Source: an uncultured Bacillus sp. (GTDB taxonomy: Bacteria; Bacillota; Bacilli; Bacillales; Cytobacillaceae). From it: a stretch of DNA of 6,483 nucleotides. The stretch is from positions 1 to 6,483 of the forward strand of contig CALCRD010000308.1 in the NCBI GenBank assembly GCA_937894355.1. Direction: 5' to 3'. Under the pieces are notes generated by a model, which was not told the origin of the DNA, did no database searches, and saw only the letters and a list, made by a program, of their open reading frames with translations. The translations under genes were made by a program, and so were the position numbers. Positions 1 to 6,437 of this stretch are shown here, one piece after another (within the stretch, counting starts at the first letter, position 1; each line of letters begins with the position of its first letter).

Positions 1-250
1 GAGGCACCCAGAAAATAGCTAAGAGCTGTTTTGGACAGTGATTAACCAAGTGGATAAGTTAACTAAGACAAAGGGAAGAAAGCCTGTTGGTGCTAGTTTC
101 AGTCAATGCAGGAAGGGATGGCTAACTGGAACGCCCCGCTTTATTACGAGTGGAACTTGCAAATTTCAAATAAGAAAAAGGCTTATGGATGTCTTTAATA
201 TCCTATCTTGTAATGAAAAAGTTAATATAATCCCTTATAAATTTGTTGAG
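1..250. other. Left-edge intergenic region, no convincing gene
   Basis: This stretch lies beyond the 3' end of yaaC. By comparison with B. subtilis it should separate an upstream rRNA operon from yaaC, but no 5S rRNA sequence is recognisable here. The only open frame (38-274) begins with GTG, has no Shine-Dalgarno, has no recognisable protein similarity and runs into the yaaC 3' end, so I do not call it. Small inverted repeats are visible: TTAAC 42-46 with GTTAA 58-62, CCTG 83-86 with CAGG 109-112, and AAGGC 178-182 with GTCTT 191-195. The stretch 71-160 vaguely resembles a T-box leader (see findings). No strong intrinsic terminator for yaaC was found. The 178-195 hairpin, read on the minus strand, is followed by a short T-rich run but has a mismatch in its stem. 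Confidence 0.5.
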
Positions 251-1210
251 TTACTTTTCCATCTGGCTAGTTAAATATTGATAAATAAGATAAGGCCCCT
301 TACTTAAAGTTATATCCAAAAAGGATTGGATAAAGGGAAAATCATTATTGGACATCATTTTCAATAACTCACTCCACCATTCTGTTTCGTAGCGAGCTAT
401 CATACTTAGATTATAAAGGAGCAAATAATGCATAAGTATTTCAGGACATTGCATTAATTCATTTTTGTAAAGCGGGAATGAATATTCCTTTGTTAGTATA
501 TTAATTCTAAAGGGATGCATTTCTTCTAATCCATTATCGTCTATTGTTATCTTTAATGAATTTCTTTCAAATGGTAAAATAGAAACAGGTAATTTAAATT
601 TAGTTTGCAAAAAATCTTCGAAGCGTTTTGCAGTCATATGAAAGGTGTCTAATATTTTATTTGATATAATAAAGGTGCTACCATCATATGAAACATTTTC
701 AAACGTTTGTTTCTTTTCTAGCTGATAAAAAAGTTGGCTCATTTCAGGGATGTAAGTTAGAAGGTTTCTCATCGTGAACTTTTCTCCCTCAAAATGTTTC
801 ATGTGAAACAACTTTTCAGTCATAAAGGGGAAAAGGCCTGTCTTTTGAATTTTTACTTCATCCTCCAAAAAGCTATATTGTTGTTTTTTCCTTTTTCGAG
901 ATGAAACTCCATGAGCTAAAACTGAGGTTGTTTCAGGATAATTGGGATCTTTAATTAATAGGCATGCTTTTATTAAATGGGAAAATCCATAAAAAAGTAA
1001 TATTGGTCTAATCATTAAAGGAGCCTCTGCTGCTTGGGTATAGTAAATTTTACCATGTTCTAAATAGTAGATGAATGGATAACAGTTTTGATAACTTTTT
1101 TGTTCTGCTTGTTCAAGCTGCTGCCTTTGGTAACAATTTTTCAAAAAAGCTTGAGTATAAGAAGCAGAGAAGAACATTGTGTAGCTTTTCCAATCGTGGT
1201 AATTAGACAT
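251..1210 (-). CDS. yaaC: YaaC-like conserved protein of unknown function
   Basis: This is a 319-residue protein of the YaaC family, which is known from Bacillus and relatives and has no established function. I recognise it from its place beside guaB, its divergent orientation, its length (B. subtilis YaaC is about 315 aa) and the conserved block at residues 71-109: a hydrophobic LLFYGFSHLIKA stretch, then KDPNYPE, LAHG (98-101) and a basic RKRKK (105-109). There is no signal peptide or clear transmembrane helix, so a cytoplasmic location is likely. It is rich in aromatic residues and Lys, and I see no catalytic motif. The start is chosen at ATG 1210. An in-frame TTG immediately upstream (1213) is an alternative, because the ribosome site AAAGGTGG (1221-1228) lies 10 nt before the ATG and 7 nt before the TTG. 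It is monocistronic and divergent from guaB. The family assignment is from recall and context, not from a search. Confidence 0.85.
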   Translation of the reverse strand: MSNYHDWKSYTMFFSASYTQAFLKNCYQRQQLEQAEQKSYQNCYPFIYYLEHGKIYYTQAAEAPLMIRPILLFYGFSHLIKACLLIKDPNYPETTSVLAHGVSSRKRKKQQYSFLEDEVKIQKTGLFPFMTEKLFHMKHFEGEKFTMRNLLTYIPEMSQLFYQLEKKQTFENVSYDGSTFIISNKILDTFHMTAKRFEDFLQTKFKLPVSILPFERNSLKITIDDNGLEEMHPFRINILTKEYSFPLYKNELMQCPEILMHYLLLYNLSMIARYETEWWSELLKMMSNNDFPFIQSFLDITLSKGPYLIYQYLTSQMEK

Positions 1211-1369
1211 CAAATGTTAGCCACCTTTTTAAGAGTTTAGAAGGTAAAATAATTTTTGAATATATAGCAATTTTAGCCTCGAAATTAAATATTTCATTTT
1301 AGAGGGAAGCATTTCGTTTTAAAGGGGAAACTACCCTTTGTGGATGAGATTTGCTACAATTTACAGAAA

Positions 1370-1397
1370 TTGAATAGTATTTAATTTAATTTATAAT
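1370..1397 (+). promoter_or_regulatory. Candidate upstream sigma-A promoter of guaB
   Basis: A -35-like TTGAAT (1370-1375) is followed after 16 bp by a perfect -10 TATAAT (1392-1397) in very AT-rich DNA. Transcription would begin near 1404, giving a guaB leader of roughly 95 nt. The alternative promoter at 1429-1457 has the better -35, so the two may work in tandem or only one may be used. Confidence 0.45.
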
Positions 1398-1428
1398 AAT
1401 CTGAATAATCTAACATAAGTTACATTCC

Positions 1429-1457
1429 TTGACAGTATTTTATCCAATTGATAACCT
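1429..1457 (+). promoter_or_regulatory. Candidate proximal sigma-A promoter of guaB
   Basis: A perfect -35 TTGACA (1429-1434) is followed after 17 bp by a weaker -10 TAACCT (1452-1457). Transcription would start near 1464, about 34 nt before the guaB ATG and just upstream of its ribosome binding site, a compact leader typical of a housekeeping gene. I cannot see a convincing PurR-type operator pair or a guanine riboswitch between here and the start codon. Confidence 0.5.
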
Positions 1458-1497
1458 ACTAATAATATTTTTTCGTATCCAGGAGGTAAAAAGTAAA

Positions 1498-2964
1498 ATG
1501 TGGGAATCTAAATTTAGTAAAGAGGGTTTAACGTTCGATGATGTATTGCTTATCCCAGCTAAATCGGAAGTGTTGCCTCGTGATGTAAATCTTCAAGTAC
1601 AATTAACGGAAAAGATCAACTTGAATATCCCAATTATCAGCGCAGGAATGGATACGGTAACAGAAGCGGATATGGCAATTTCAATTGCTCGCCAAGGTGG
1701 ACTTGGCATTATTCACAAGAATATGTCGATTGAACAACAAGCTGATCAAGTATTGAAAGTAAAACGGTCAGAAAGCGGAGTCATTACAGATCCATTTTTC
1801 TTAACCCCAGAACAACAAGTGTTTGATGCAGAACAATTAATGTCTAAATACAGAATTTCCGGTGTTCCAATTATTAATAATGCTGAAGAACAAAAACTTG
1901 TTGGTATTTTAACAAATCGTGATTTGCGATTCATTCAAGATTATTCAATTCTTATTTCTGATGTTATGACGAAAGAGAACTTGGTAACAGCACCAGTTGG
2001 AACTAGTCTTTTAGAAGCTGAGAAGATTTTGCAACAATACAAAATTGAAAAGCTTCCACTCGTAGATGAAAACGGCGTATTAAAAGGACTAATAACTATT
2101 AAGGATATTGAGAAAGTTATTGAGTTCCCAAATTCCGCTAAAGACGAACAAGGACGTTTGTTAGCAGGTGCGGCAGTTGGTGTAACAGGTGATACTCTGT
2201 TAAGGGTAGCGGCACTTGTTAAGGCTAATGTTGATGTAATTGTTATTGACACTGCTCATGGTCATTCTGCAGGGGTTCTAAACACGGTAAAGGAAATTAG
2301 GAGTAATTACCCTGAGTTAGCAATTATTGCCGGAAACGTCGCTACTGCAGCCGCTACAAAAGCGTTAATCGATGCAGGCGTTGATGTTGTGAAGGTCGGA
2401 ATTGGACCTGGATCAATTTGTACAACTCGTGTTGTTGCTGGTGTGGGTGTTCCTCAAATTACAGCAGTATATGATTGTGCTACTGAAGCACGTAAACATG
2501 GGAAAGCCATTATTGCTGATGGTGGAATAAAATATTCTGGTGATATTGTAAAAGCTCTAGCTGCTGGTGGACATGCAGTTATGTTAGGAAGTATGTTGGC
2601 AGGTGTAACAGAAAGTCCTGGTGATACTGAGATTTATCAAGGACGTCGCTTTAAGGTATATAGAGGAATGGGTTCTGTAAGTGCGATGGAAAAAGGTTCA
2701 AAAGATCGTTACTTCCAAGAAGATAATAAGAAATTTGTCCCAGAGGGAATCGAAGGAAGGGTGCCATATAAAGGGCCGCTTGCTGATTCAATTTATCAAT
2801 TGATTGGCGGAATTCGATCTGGTATGGGATACTGTGGAACAAAGGATTTAAAAGATTTAAGAGAGAAAGCTCAATTTATCAGAATGACGGGTGCTGGTTT
2901 AAGGGAAAGTCACCCACATGATGTTCAAATTACTAAGGAAGCACCAAACTATTCTCTTTCATAA
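1498..2964 (+). CDS. guaB: Inosine-5'-monophosphate dehydrogenase
   Basis: GuaB oxidises IMP to XMP with NAD+, the committed and rate-limiting step of GTP synthesis, as a cytoplasmic tetramer. The 488-residue product matches the B. subtilis enzyme in length and nearly throughout in sequence, including the start MWESKFSKEGLTFDDVLL. The (beta/alpha)8 catalytic barrel is interrupted by two CBS domains at about residues 95-210. Key sites are intact: DTAHGHS beginning at Asp251 in the NAD/IMP region, the loop GPGSICTTR with catalytic Cys308, the IMP-phosphate segment IADGGIK, and the mobile-flap Arg404-Tyr405 in KDRYFQ. The start is fixed by AGGAGGT (1481-1487), 10 nt before the ATG. A 23-residue upstream extension in the same frame would begin inside the putative -35 box and is not credible. 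The gene has its own promoter region and terminator. Confidence 0.98.
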   Translation: MWESKFSKEGLTFDDVLLIPAKSEVLPRDVNLQVQLTEKINLNIPIISAGMDTVTEADMAISIARQGGLGIIHKNMSIEQQADQVLKVKRSESGVITDPFFLTPEQQVFDAEQLMSKYRISGVPIINNAEEQKLVGILTNRDLRFIQDYSILISDVMTKENLVTAPVGTSLLEAEKILQQYKIEKLPLVDENGVLKGLITIKDIEKVIEFPNSAKDEQGRLLAGAAVGVTGDTLLRVAALVKANVDVIVIDTAHGHSAGVLNTVKEIRSNYPELAIIAGNVATAAATKALIDAGVDVVKVGIGPGSICTTRVVAGVGVPQITAVYDCATEARKHGKAIIADGGIKYSGDIVKALAAGGHAVMLGSMLAGVTESPGDTEIYQGRRFKVYRGMGSVSAMEKGSKDRYFQEDNKKFVPEGIEGRVPYKGPLADSIYQLIGGIRSGMGYCGTKDLKDLREKAQFIRMTGAGLRESHPHDVQITKEAPNYSLS

Positions 2965-2992
2965 ACAAATAGTGATTTTCCTTTATTTATCG

Positions 2993-3022
2993 GAGGCAGA
3001 GAAGAAATTCTCTGTCTTTTTT
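2993..3022 (+). terminator. Intrinsic terminator after guaB
   Basis: The perfect 7-bp core CAGAGAA (2997-3003) / TTCTCTG (3008-3014) has a GAAA loop. The stem can be extended outward by up to four more pairs with some G-U pairing, and a run of six T (3017-3022) follows. It sits 28 bp past the guaB stop and separates guaB from dacA transcription. Confidence 0.88.
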
Positions 3023-3118
3023 ATTCCATTTTTTTATGTTAAACTAATCAAAGTGAAAATAAAGAGTCTATTACTCTCAAAATATATTTTTCATATAAAA
3101 GATTTGGAGGTAACACAG

Positions 3119-4483
3119 TTGAAAAGTTTTCGTAAGTGGTTTCTTGTCTTGGCAACATCGATTTTGATTGTAACATCTATTATTTCTGTTGTACCAAAAA
3201 AAGCAGAAGCAGCAGATGATTTTCTAGGGGTTAGAGCTAAAGCGGCCATCTTAATTGATGCAAAATCGGGGAAAATATTATATCAAAAAAACTCTGATGC
3301 TGTATTAGGTGTAGCAAGTATGACGAAGATGATGACTGAGTATCTCCTTCTGGAAGCTATTAAAGAGGGAAAAGTAAAATGGGACCAAGAATATGGCGTA
3401 AGTGAGTATGTCTATGATATTTCACAAGATTATCCAGCATTGTCAAATGTTCCTTTACGTAAGGATGGCAAATATACTATTCGTGAACTATATGAAGCTA
3501 TGACAATTTATTCAGCCAATGGAGCGACTATTGCAATTGCAGAAACTATTGCCGGATCAGAAGCTAATTTCGTGAAAATGATGAGTAAAAAGGCAACTGA
3601 ACTTGGAATGGAGAATTTTGAATTTTTCAATTCTACAGGCTTAAATAACAAAGATTTGCATGGTTACCATCATACCGGAACTATTGAATCAGAAAATGTG
3701 ATGTCAGCAAAAGCGACAGCAAAACTAGCTTTTCATTTAATTAATGATTATCCAGAAATTCTAGAAACGGCTAGTACGCCTAAGAAGAAGTTTCGCGAAG
3801 GCACTGATGATATGATCCAAATGGCAAATTGGAACTGGATGCTGCCAACTCTTTTATTTAGTTACGAAGGTGTTGACGGATTAAAGACAGGGACTACGGA
3901 GTTTGCTGGACTATGCTTCACAAGTACAGCTGAGAGAAAGGGTAACCGCTATATAACTGTTATCATGGACGCTGTGGATGAAAATGGAAATAATAGTGAA
4001 AAGAAAATTCGCTTTGATGAAACTAAAAAAATGCTGAACTATGCCTTTACTAATTTTTCTGAAGAAAAGGTTTTAGATAAGAATTATCAAGTAAAAGGGA
4101 AAAAATCTTTGCCAGTAATTAAGGGTAAAGGCGATAAGGTGAAAATTCACACAAAAGATTCTATTAGTTTAGTATTAAAGAGTGGCGAAGAGGAAAATTA
4201 TAAACCAGTATTGGTTTTAGATAAAAAGAAATTGACTAAGGATGGAGAATTAACTGCTCCAGTTAAAAAAGGTGAAAAAATTGGTTATGTAACATTAGAA
4301 GCTAAAAATGGTGCTGATCTTGGTTTTATTACTGACAAAGGTAACAGTTCAATTAAGGTAGATGTAGTAGCCGCAGAAACTGTCGAAAAGGCAAATGGAT
4401 TTGTATTAATGATGCGCGGAATTGGTAGTTTCTTTGGCGATATTTGGGGAAGTATATCGTCTGCTGTAAAAAGTTGGTTCTAA
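3119..4483 (+). CDS. dacA: D-alanyl-D-alanine carboxypeptidase (PBP5, DacA)
   Basis: DacA is the major low-molecular-mass penicillin-binding protein. It removes the terminal D-Ala from peptidoglycan pentapeptides at the outer face of the membrane. The 454-residue product (B. subtilis DacA: 443) has a Sec signal peptide (KSFRKW, then a hydrophobic core of about residues 8-25) with likely cleavage after AEA at residue 31. The penicilloyl-serine motifs are intact: SMTK with Ser67 and Lys70, SAN at 132-134 and KTG at 256-258. A beta-rich PBP5 C-terminal domain follows, then an amphipathic C-terminal helix ending GSISSAVKSWF that should anchor it to the membrane. The start is TTG at 3119, set by GGAGG (3106-3110) 8 nt upstream and by where the signal peptide begins. 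No ATG fits. The leader holds a small hairpin AGAGT/ACTCT (3063-3077) and an extended -10-like TGTTAAACT (3037-3045) with no good -35. Confidence 0.97.
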   Translation: MKSFRKWFLVLATSILIVTSIISVVPKKAEAADDFLGVRAKAAILIDAKSGKILYQKNSDAVLGVASMTKMMTEYLLLEAIKEGKVKWDQEYGVSEYVYDISQDYPALSNVPLRKDGKYTIRELYEAMTIYSANGATIAIAETIAGSEANFVKMMSKKATELGMENFEFFNSTGLNNKDLHGYHHTGTIESENVMSAKATAKLAFHLINDYPEILETASTPKKKFREGTDDMIQMANWNWMLPTLLFSYEGVDGLKTGTTEFAGLCFTSTAERKGNRYITVIMDAVDENGNNSEKKIRFDETKKMLNYAFTNFSEEKVLDKNYQVKGKKSLPVIKGKGDKVKIHTKDSISLVLKSGEEENYKPVLVLDKKKLTKDGELTAPVKKGEKIGYVTLEAKNGADLGFITDKGNSSIKVDVVAAETVEKANGFVLMMRGIGSFFGDIWGSISSAVKSWF

Positions 4484-4490
4484 ACAAATA

Positions 4491-4519
4491 GGTTCCTGCC
4501 TTGACAGGAGCCTTTTTTT
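4491..4519 (+). terminator. Intrinsic terminator after dacA
   Basis: The stem GGTTCCTG (4491-4498) / CAGGAGCC (4505-4512) is 8 bp with one G-U pair, has a 6-nt loop and is followed directly by seven T (4513-4519). It starts 7 bp after the dacA stop and is a textbook rho-independent terminator. It isolates dacA from pdxS. Confidence 0.93.
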
Positions 4520-4612
4520 GTTGTTTTATTTTCATAAAGGAAAAAATCAATAATCCGATAGAATTAATTAATTTACGGAAACATATTTATCACCTTGGAG
4601 GGGAATTATAAC

Positions 4613-5494
4613 ATGAAAACAGGAACAGATCGTGTAAAAAGAGGAATGGCAGAAATGCAAAAAGGCGGCGTCATTATGGACGTTGTTAATGCTGAACAGG
4701 CTAGAATTGCTGAAGAAGCAGGCGCTGTAGCAGTTATGGCATTAGAACGAGTACCTTCAGATATTCGCGCCGCTGGTGGAGTAGCGAGAATGGCTGACCC
4801 TACTATTATGGAAGACGTTATGGGTGCAGTTTCAATCCCAGTAATGGCAAAAGCTCGTATTGGCCATATCGTAGAAGCTCGTATTTTAGAAGCAATGGGT
4901 GTTGACTACATAGACGAAAGTGAAGTATTAACTCCTGCTGACGAAGAATACCACTTGAATAAAAGAGACTATACTGTACCATTTGTTTGCGGATGCCGTG
5001 ATTTAGGCGAAGCAGCTCGTCGTATTGGTGAAGGAGCTTCTATGCTTCGTACAAAAGGTGAGCCAGGAACAGGTAATATCGTAGAAGCTGTTCGTCATAT
5101 GCGTAAAGTAAATGCACAGGTTCGTAAAGTAGTTGGTATGAATGAGGACGAGCTTATGACAGAAGCTAAGCTTCTTGGCGCTCCTTATGAAATCCTTCTT
5201 GAAATCAAACGCTTAGGTAAGCTTCCTGTTGTTAACTTCGCTGCTGGTGGTGTAGCAACACCTGCTGATGCTGCCTTAATGATGCAGCTTGGCGCTGACG
5301 GCGTATTTGTTGGTTCTGGTATCTTCAAATCAGAAAACCCAGCAAAATTTGCTAGAGCAATCGTTGAAGCAACAACACATTACCAAGATTATGAATTAAT
5401 TGCGAGTCTTTCTAAAGGGTTAGGAACAGCTATGAAGGGTATTGAAATCTCTACAATAGCTCCTGGAGCTCGTATGCAAGATCGTGGTTGGTAA
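4613..5494 (+). CDS. pdxS: Pyridoxal 5'-phosphate synthase subunit PdxS
   Basis: PdxS is the synthase subunit of the DXP-independent vitamin B6 pathway. It condenses ribose 5-phosphate and glyceraldehyde 3-phosphate with ammonia delivered by PdxT to give pyridoxal 5'-phosphate. It works as a dodecameric (beta/alpha)8 barrel decorated by PdxT subunits. The 293-residue product is nearly identical to B. subtilis PdxS (294 aa; one residue shorter at the N terminus). Asp23, the first imine lysine Lys80 (in MAKARIG) and the second lysine Lys148 (in RTKGEPGTG) are all present, as is the phosphate-binding GADGVFVGSGIF segment. ATG 4613 is chosen because GGAGGGG (4597-4603) lies 9 nt upstream. An in-frame start 18 nt earlier would overlap that site. 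Codon use looks more biased and GC-richer than in dacA, consistent with high expression. I could not identify a convincing promoter in 4520-4596, although one must lie there, given the terminator before it. Confidence 0.98.
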   Translation: MKTGTDRVKRGMAEMQKGGVIMDVVNAEQARIAEEAGAVAVMALERVPSDIRAAGGVARMADPTIMEDVMGAVSIPVMAKARIGHIVEARILEAMGVDYIDESEVLTPADEEYHLNKRDYTVPFVCGCRDLGEAARRIGEGASMLRTKGEPGTGNIVEAVRHMRKVNAQVRKVVGMNEDELMTEAKLLGAPYEILLEIKRLGKLPVVNFAAGGVATPADAALMMQLGADGVFVGSGIFKSENPAKFARAIVEATTHYQDYELIASLSKGLGTAMKGIEISTIAPGARMQDRGW

Positions 5495-5504
5495 GGAGTA
5501 AACA

Positions 5505-6095
5505 ATGATAAAAATAGGGGTTCTTGGATTACAGGGAGCGGTCCGTGAGCATGTACGTTCCATTGAAGAATCTGGAGCAGAGGCAGTTGTCGTAAAAAAG
5601 GTTGAACAGCTAGCTGAAGTTGATGGGTTAATTTTACCCGGTGGCGAAAGCACAACGATGCGCCGGTTAATTGATAAGTATAATTTTTTGGATGAGCTAA
5701 AAAGGTTTGCAAACCAAGGAAAACCTGTTTTTGGTACTTGCGCTGGACTTATCCTTTTGGCAAAAAGAGTTGTCGGTTATGAAGAGCCACATATCGGTGC
5801 AATGGATGTAACGGTTGAGCGGAATTCATTTGGGCGTCAACGGGAAAGCTTTGAAGCGGATTTAAATATTACAGGTGTTGCAGAGGATTTCCCAGCAGTG
5901 TTTATTCGTGCGCCTCATATTGTTGAAGCTGGCGAAAATGTTGAAGTGATTTGCAAACATGATGGACGGATCGTTGCAGCTCGCGAAGGGAACTTTTTAG
6001 GGTGTTCTTTCCATCCAGAGCTAACTGATGATCACCGAATTACTGAGTATTTTGTTAAAATGGTAAAGGAAGCTAAAGAAACACAAGCGGTATAA
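5505..6095 (+). CDS. pdxT: Pyridoxal 5'-phosphate synthase glutaminase subunit PdxT
   Basis: PdxT is the class I glutamine amidotransferase partner of PdxS. It hydrolyses glutamine and channels the ammonia into the PdxS barrel. The 196-residue length equals that of B. subtilis PdxT. The fold's signatures are in order: GVLGLQGAVREH at the N terminus, the oxyanion-region PGGEST (45-50), the nucleophile Cys79 in GTCAGL, RNSFGRQ near the middle, and His170 and Glu172 in SFHPEL completing the Cys-His-Glu triad. It begins 10 bp after pdxS, and its AAGGAG ribosome site overlaps the pdxS stop codon, so the pair is one operon with probable translational coupling. No clear terminator follows before the T-box leader. 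Confidence 0.98.
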   Translation: MIKIGVLGLQGAVREHVRSIEESGAEAVVVKKVEQLAEVDGLILPGGESTTMRRLIDKYNFLDELKRFANQGKPVFGTCAGLILLAKRVVGYEEPHIGAMDVTVERNSFGRQRESFEADLNITGVAEDFPAVFIRAPHIVEAGENVEVICKHDGRIVAAREGNFLGCSFHPELTDDHRITEYFVKMVKEAKETQAV

Positions 6096-6099
6096 TTAG

Positions 6100-6128
6100 T
6101 TGCATATTAGGAATAATTATAGTACATT
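6100..6128 (+). promoter_or_regulatory. Possible promoter for the T-box transcript
   Basis: TTGCAT (6100-6105) and TACATT (6123-6128) are separated by 17 bp and lie just upstream of the T-box leader. The match to consensus is only moderate (3/6 and 4/6). The region is AT-rich enough that other pairings, including -10-like sequences around 6145-6152, are possible. Confidence 0.3.
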
Positions 6129-6154
6129 ATGGGTGTAATTTTTAATAATTTAAT

Positions 6155-6394
6155 GCAGTGAGAGGAACTAGTAACAAATTGATCATTCTTAAGAGAGCCG
6201 ATGGTTGGTGAAAATCGGTGGCTGACATTTGTGAATCCATCCTCGAGTAAAGTATGGAACGCCATAATCTGGTTAGTAATTACTTTCGGCTAAAAACCGT
6301 TATCTTTATCAAGGTGGAAAGCTTTGCTTTCAACCAGGGTGGCATCGCGAGTAACTCTCGTCCCTGTTTTAGGGACGGGAGTTTTTTGTTTTTT
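6155..6394 (+). promoter_or_regulatory. T-box leader responding to tRNA-Ser
   Basis: This transcription-attenuation riboswitch reads uncharged tRNA. Stem I features are visible: AGAGAG (6192-6197) and the apical loop GGTTGGTG (6203-6210). On its 3' side lies a candidate specifier TCC (6236-6238, in GTGAATCCATCC), a serine codon. A second TCC overlaps at 6240-6242. A near-perfect stem III (6313-6322 / 6326-6335, TTT loop, one mismatch) leads into the conserved T-box AGGGTGGCATCGCG (6336-6349). The bulge UGGC (6340-6343) would pair with a tRNA ending GCCA, as expected for the G discriminator of tRNA-Ser. The antiterminator pairs AGGG 6336-6339 with CCCT 6362-6365 and GCGAG 6347-6351 with CTCGT 6357-6361, which excludes the terminator. 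The target is inferred to be serS, beyond the right edge. Confidence 0.93.
6353..6394 (+). terminator. Attenuator terminator of the serine T-box
   Basis: A 13-bp stem, 6353-6365 pairing with 6371-6383 with one U-G pair, encloses a GTTTT loop and is followed by T tracts at 6382-6387 and 6389-6394. Its 5' arm contains the bases (6357-6365) needed by the antiterminator, so the two structures are mutually exclusive. Uncharged tRNA-Ser should favour read-through. Confidence 0.93.
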
Positions 6395-6437
6395 AAAAAA
6401 GTTATGTTAATGTTCAATGATGATTTTCCAAACTTAG

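Noticed and set aside
1..250. Possible 5S rRNA or other rRNA operon remnant, expected here from B. subtilis gene order
   Set aside because: No 5S rRNA sequence blocks are recognisable. The operon, if present, ends before the window.
38..274. 78-codon open frame on the plus strand starting with GTG
   Set aside because: It has no ribosome binding site, no recognisable similarity and a composition unlike the neighbouring genes, and it overlaps the 3' end of yaaC on the other strand.
1429..1497. In-frame 23-residue N-terminal extension of guaB
   Set aside because: It would start at a TTG inside the putative -35 box. The AGGAGGT site and the conserved MWESKF start place the real ATG at 1498.
1746..2842. 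Three antisense open frames opposite guaB (1746-1934, 1941-2252, 2651-2842)
   Set aside because: They are shadows of the highly conserved guaB coding sequence, with no ribosome sites or recognisable products.
2918..3118. Upstream in-frame extension of dacA beginning inside guaB
   Set aside because: It runs through the guaB 3' end and terminator, and it would bury the signal peptide. The ribosome site points to TTG 3119.
4353..4550. Antisense open frame over the dacA 3' end and terminator
   Set aside because: It lies opposite conserved coding sequence and a terminator, and has no translation signals.
5389..5712. Overlapping antisense open frames at the pdxS-pdxT junction
   Set aside because: Both are shadows of the conserved pdxS and pdxT genes and have no supporting signals.
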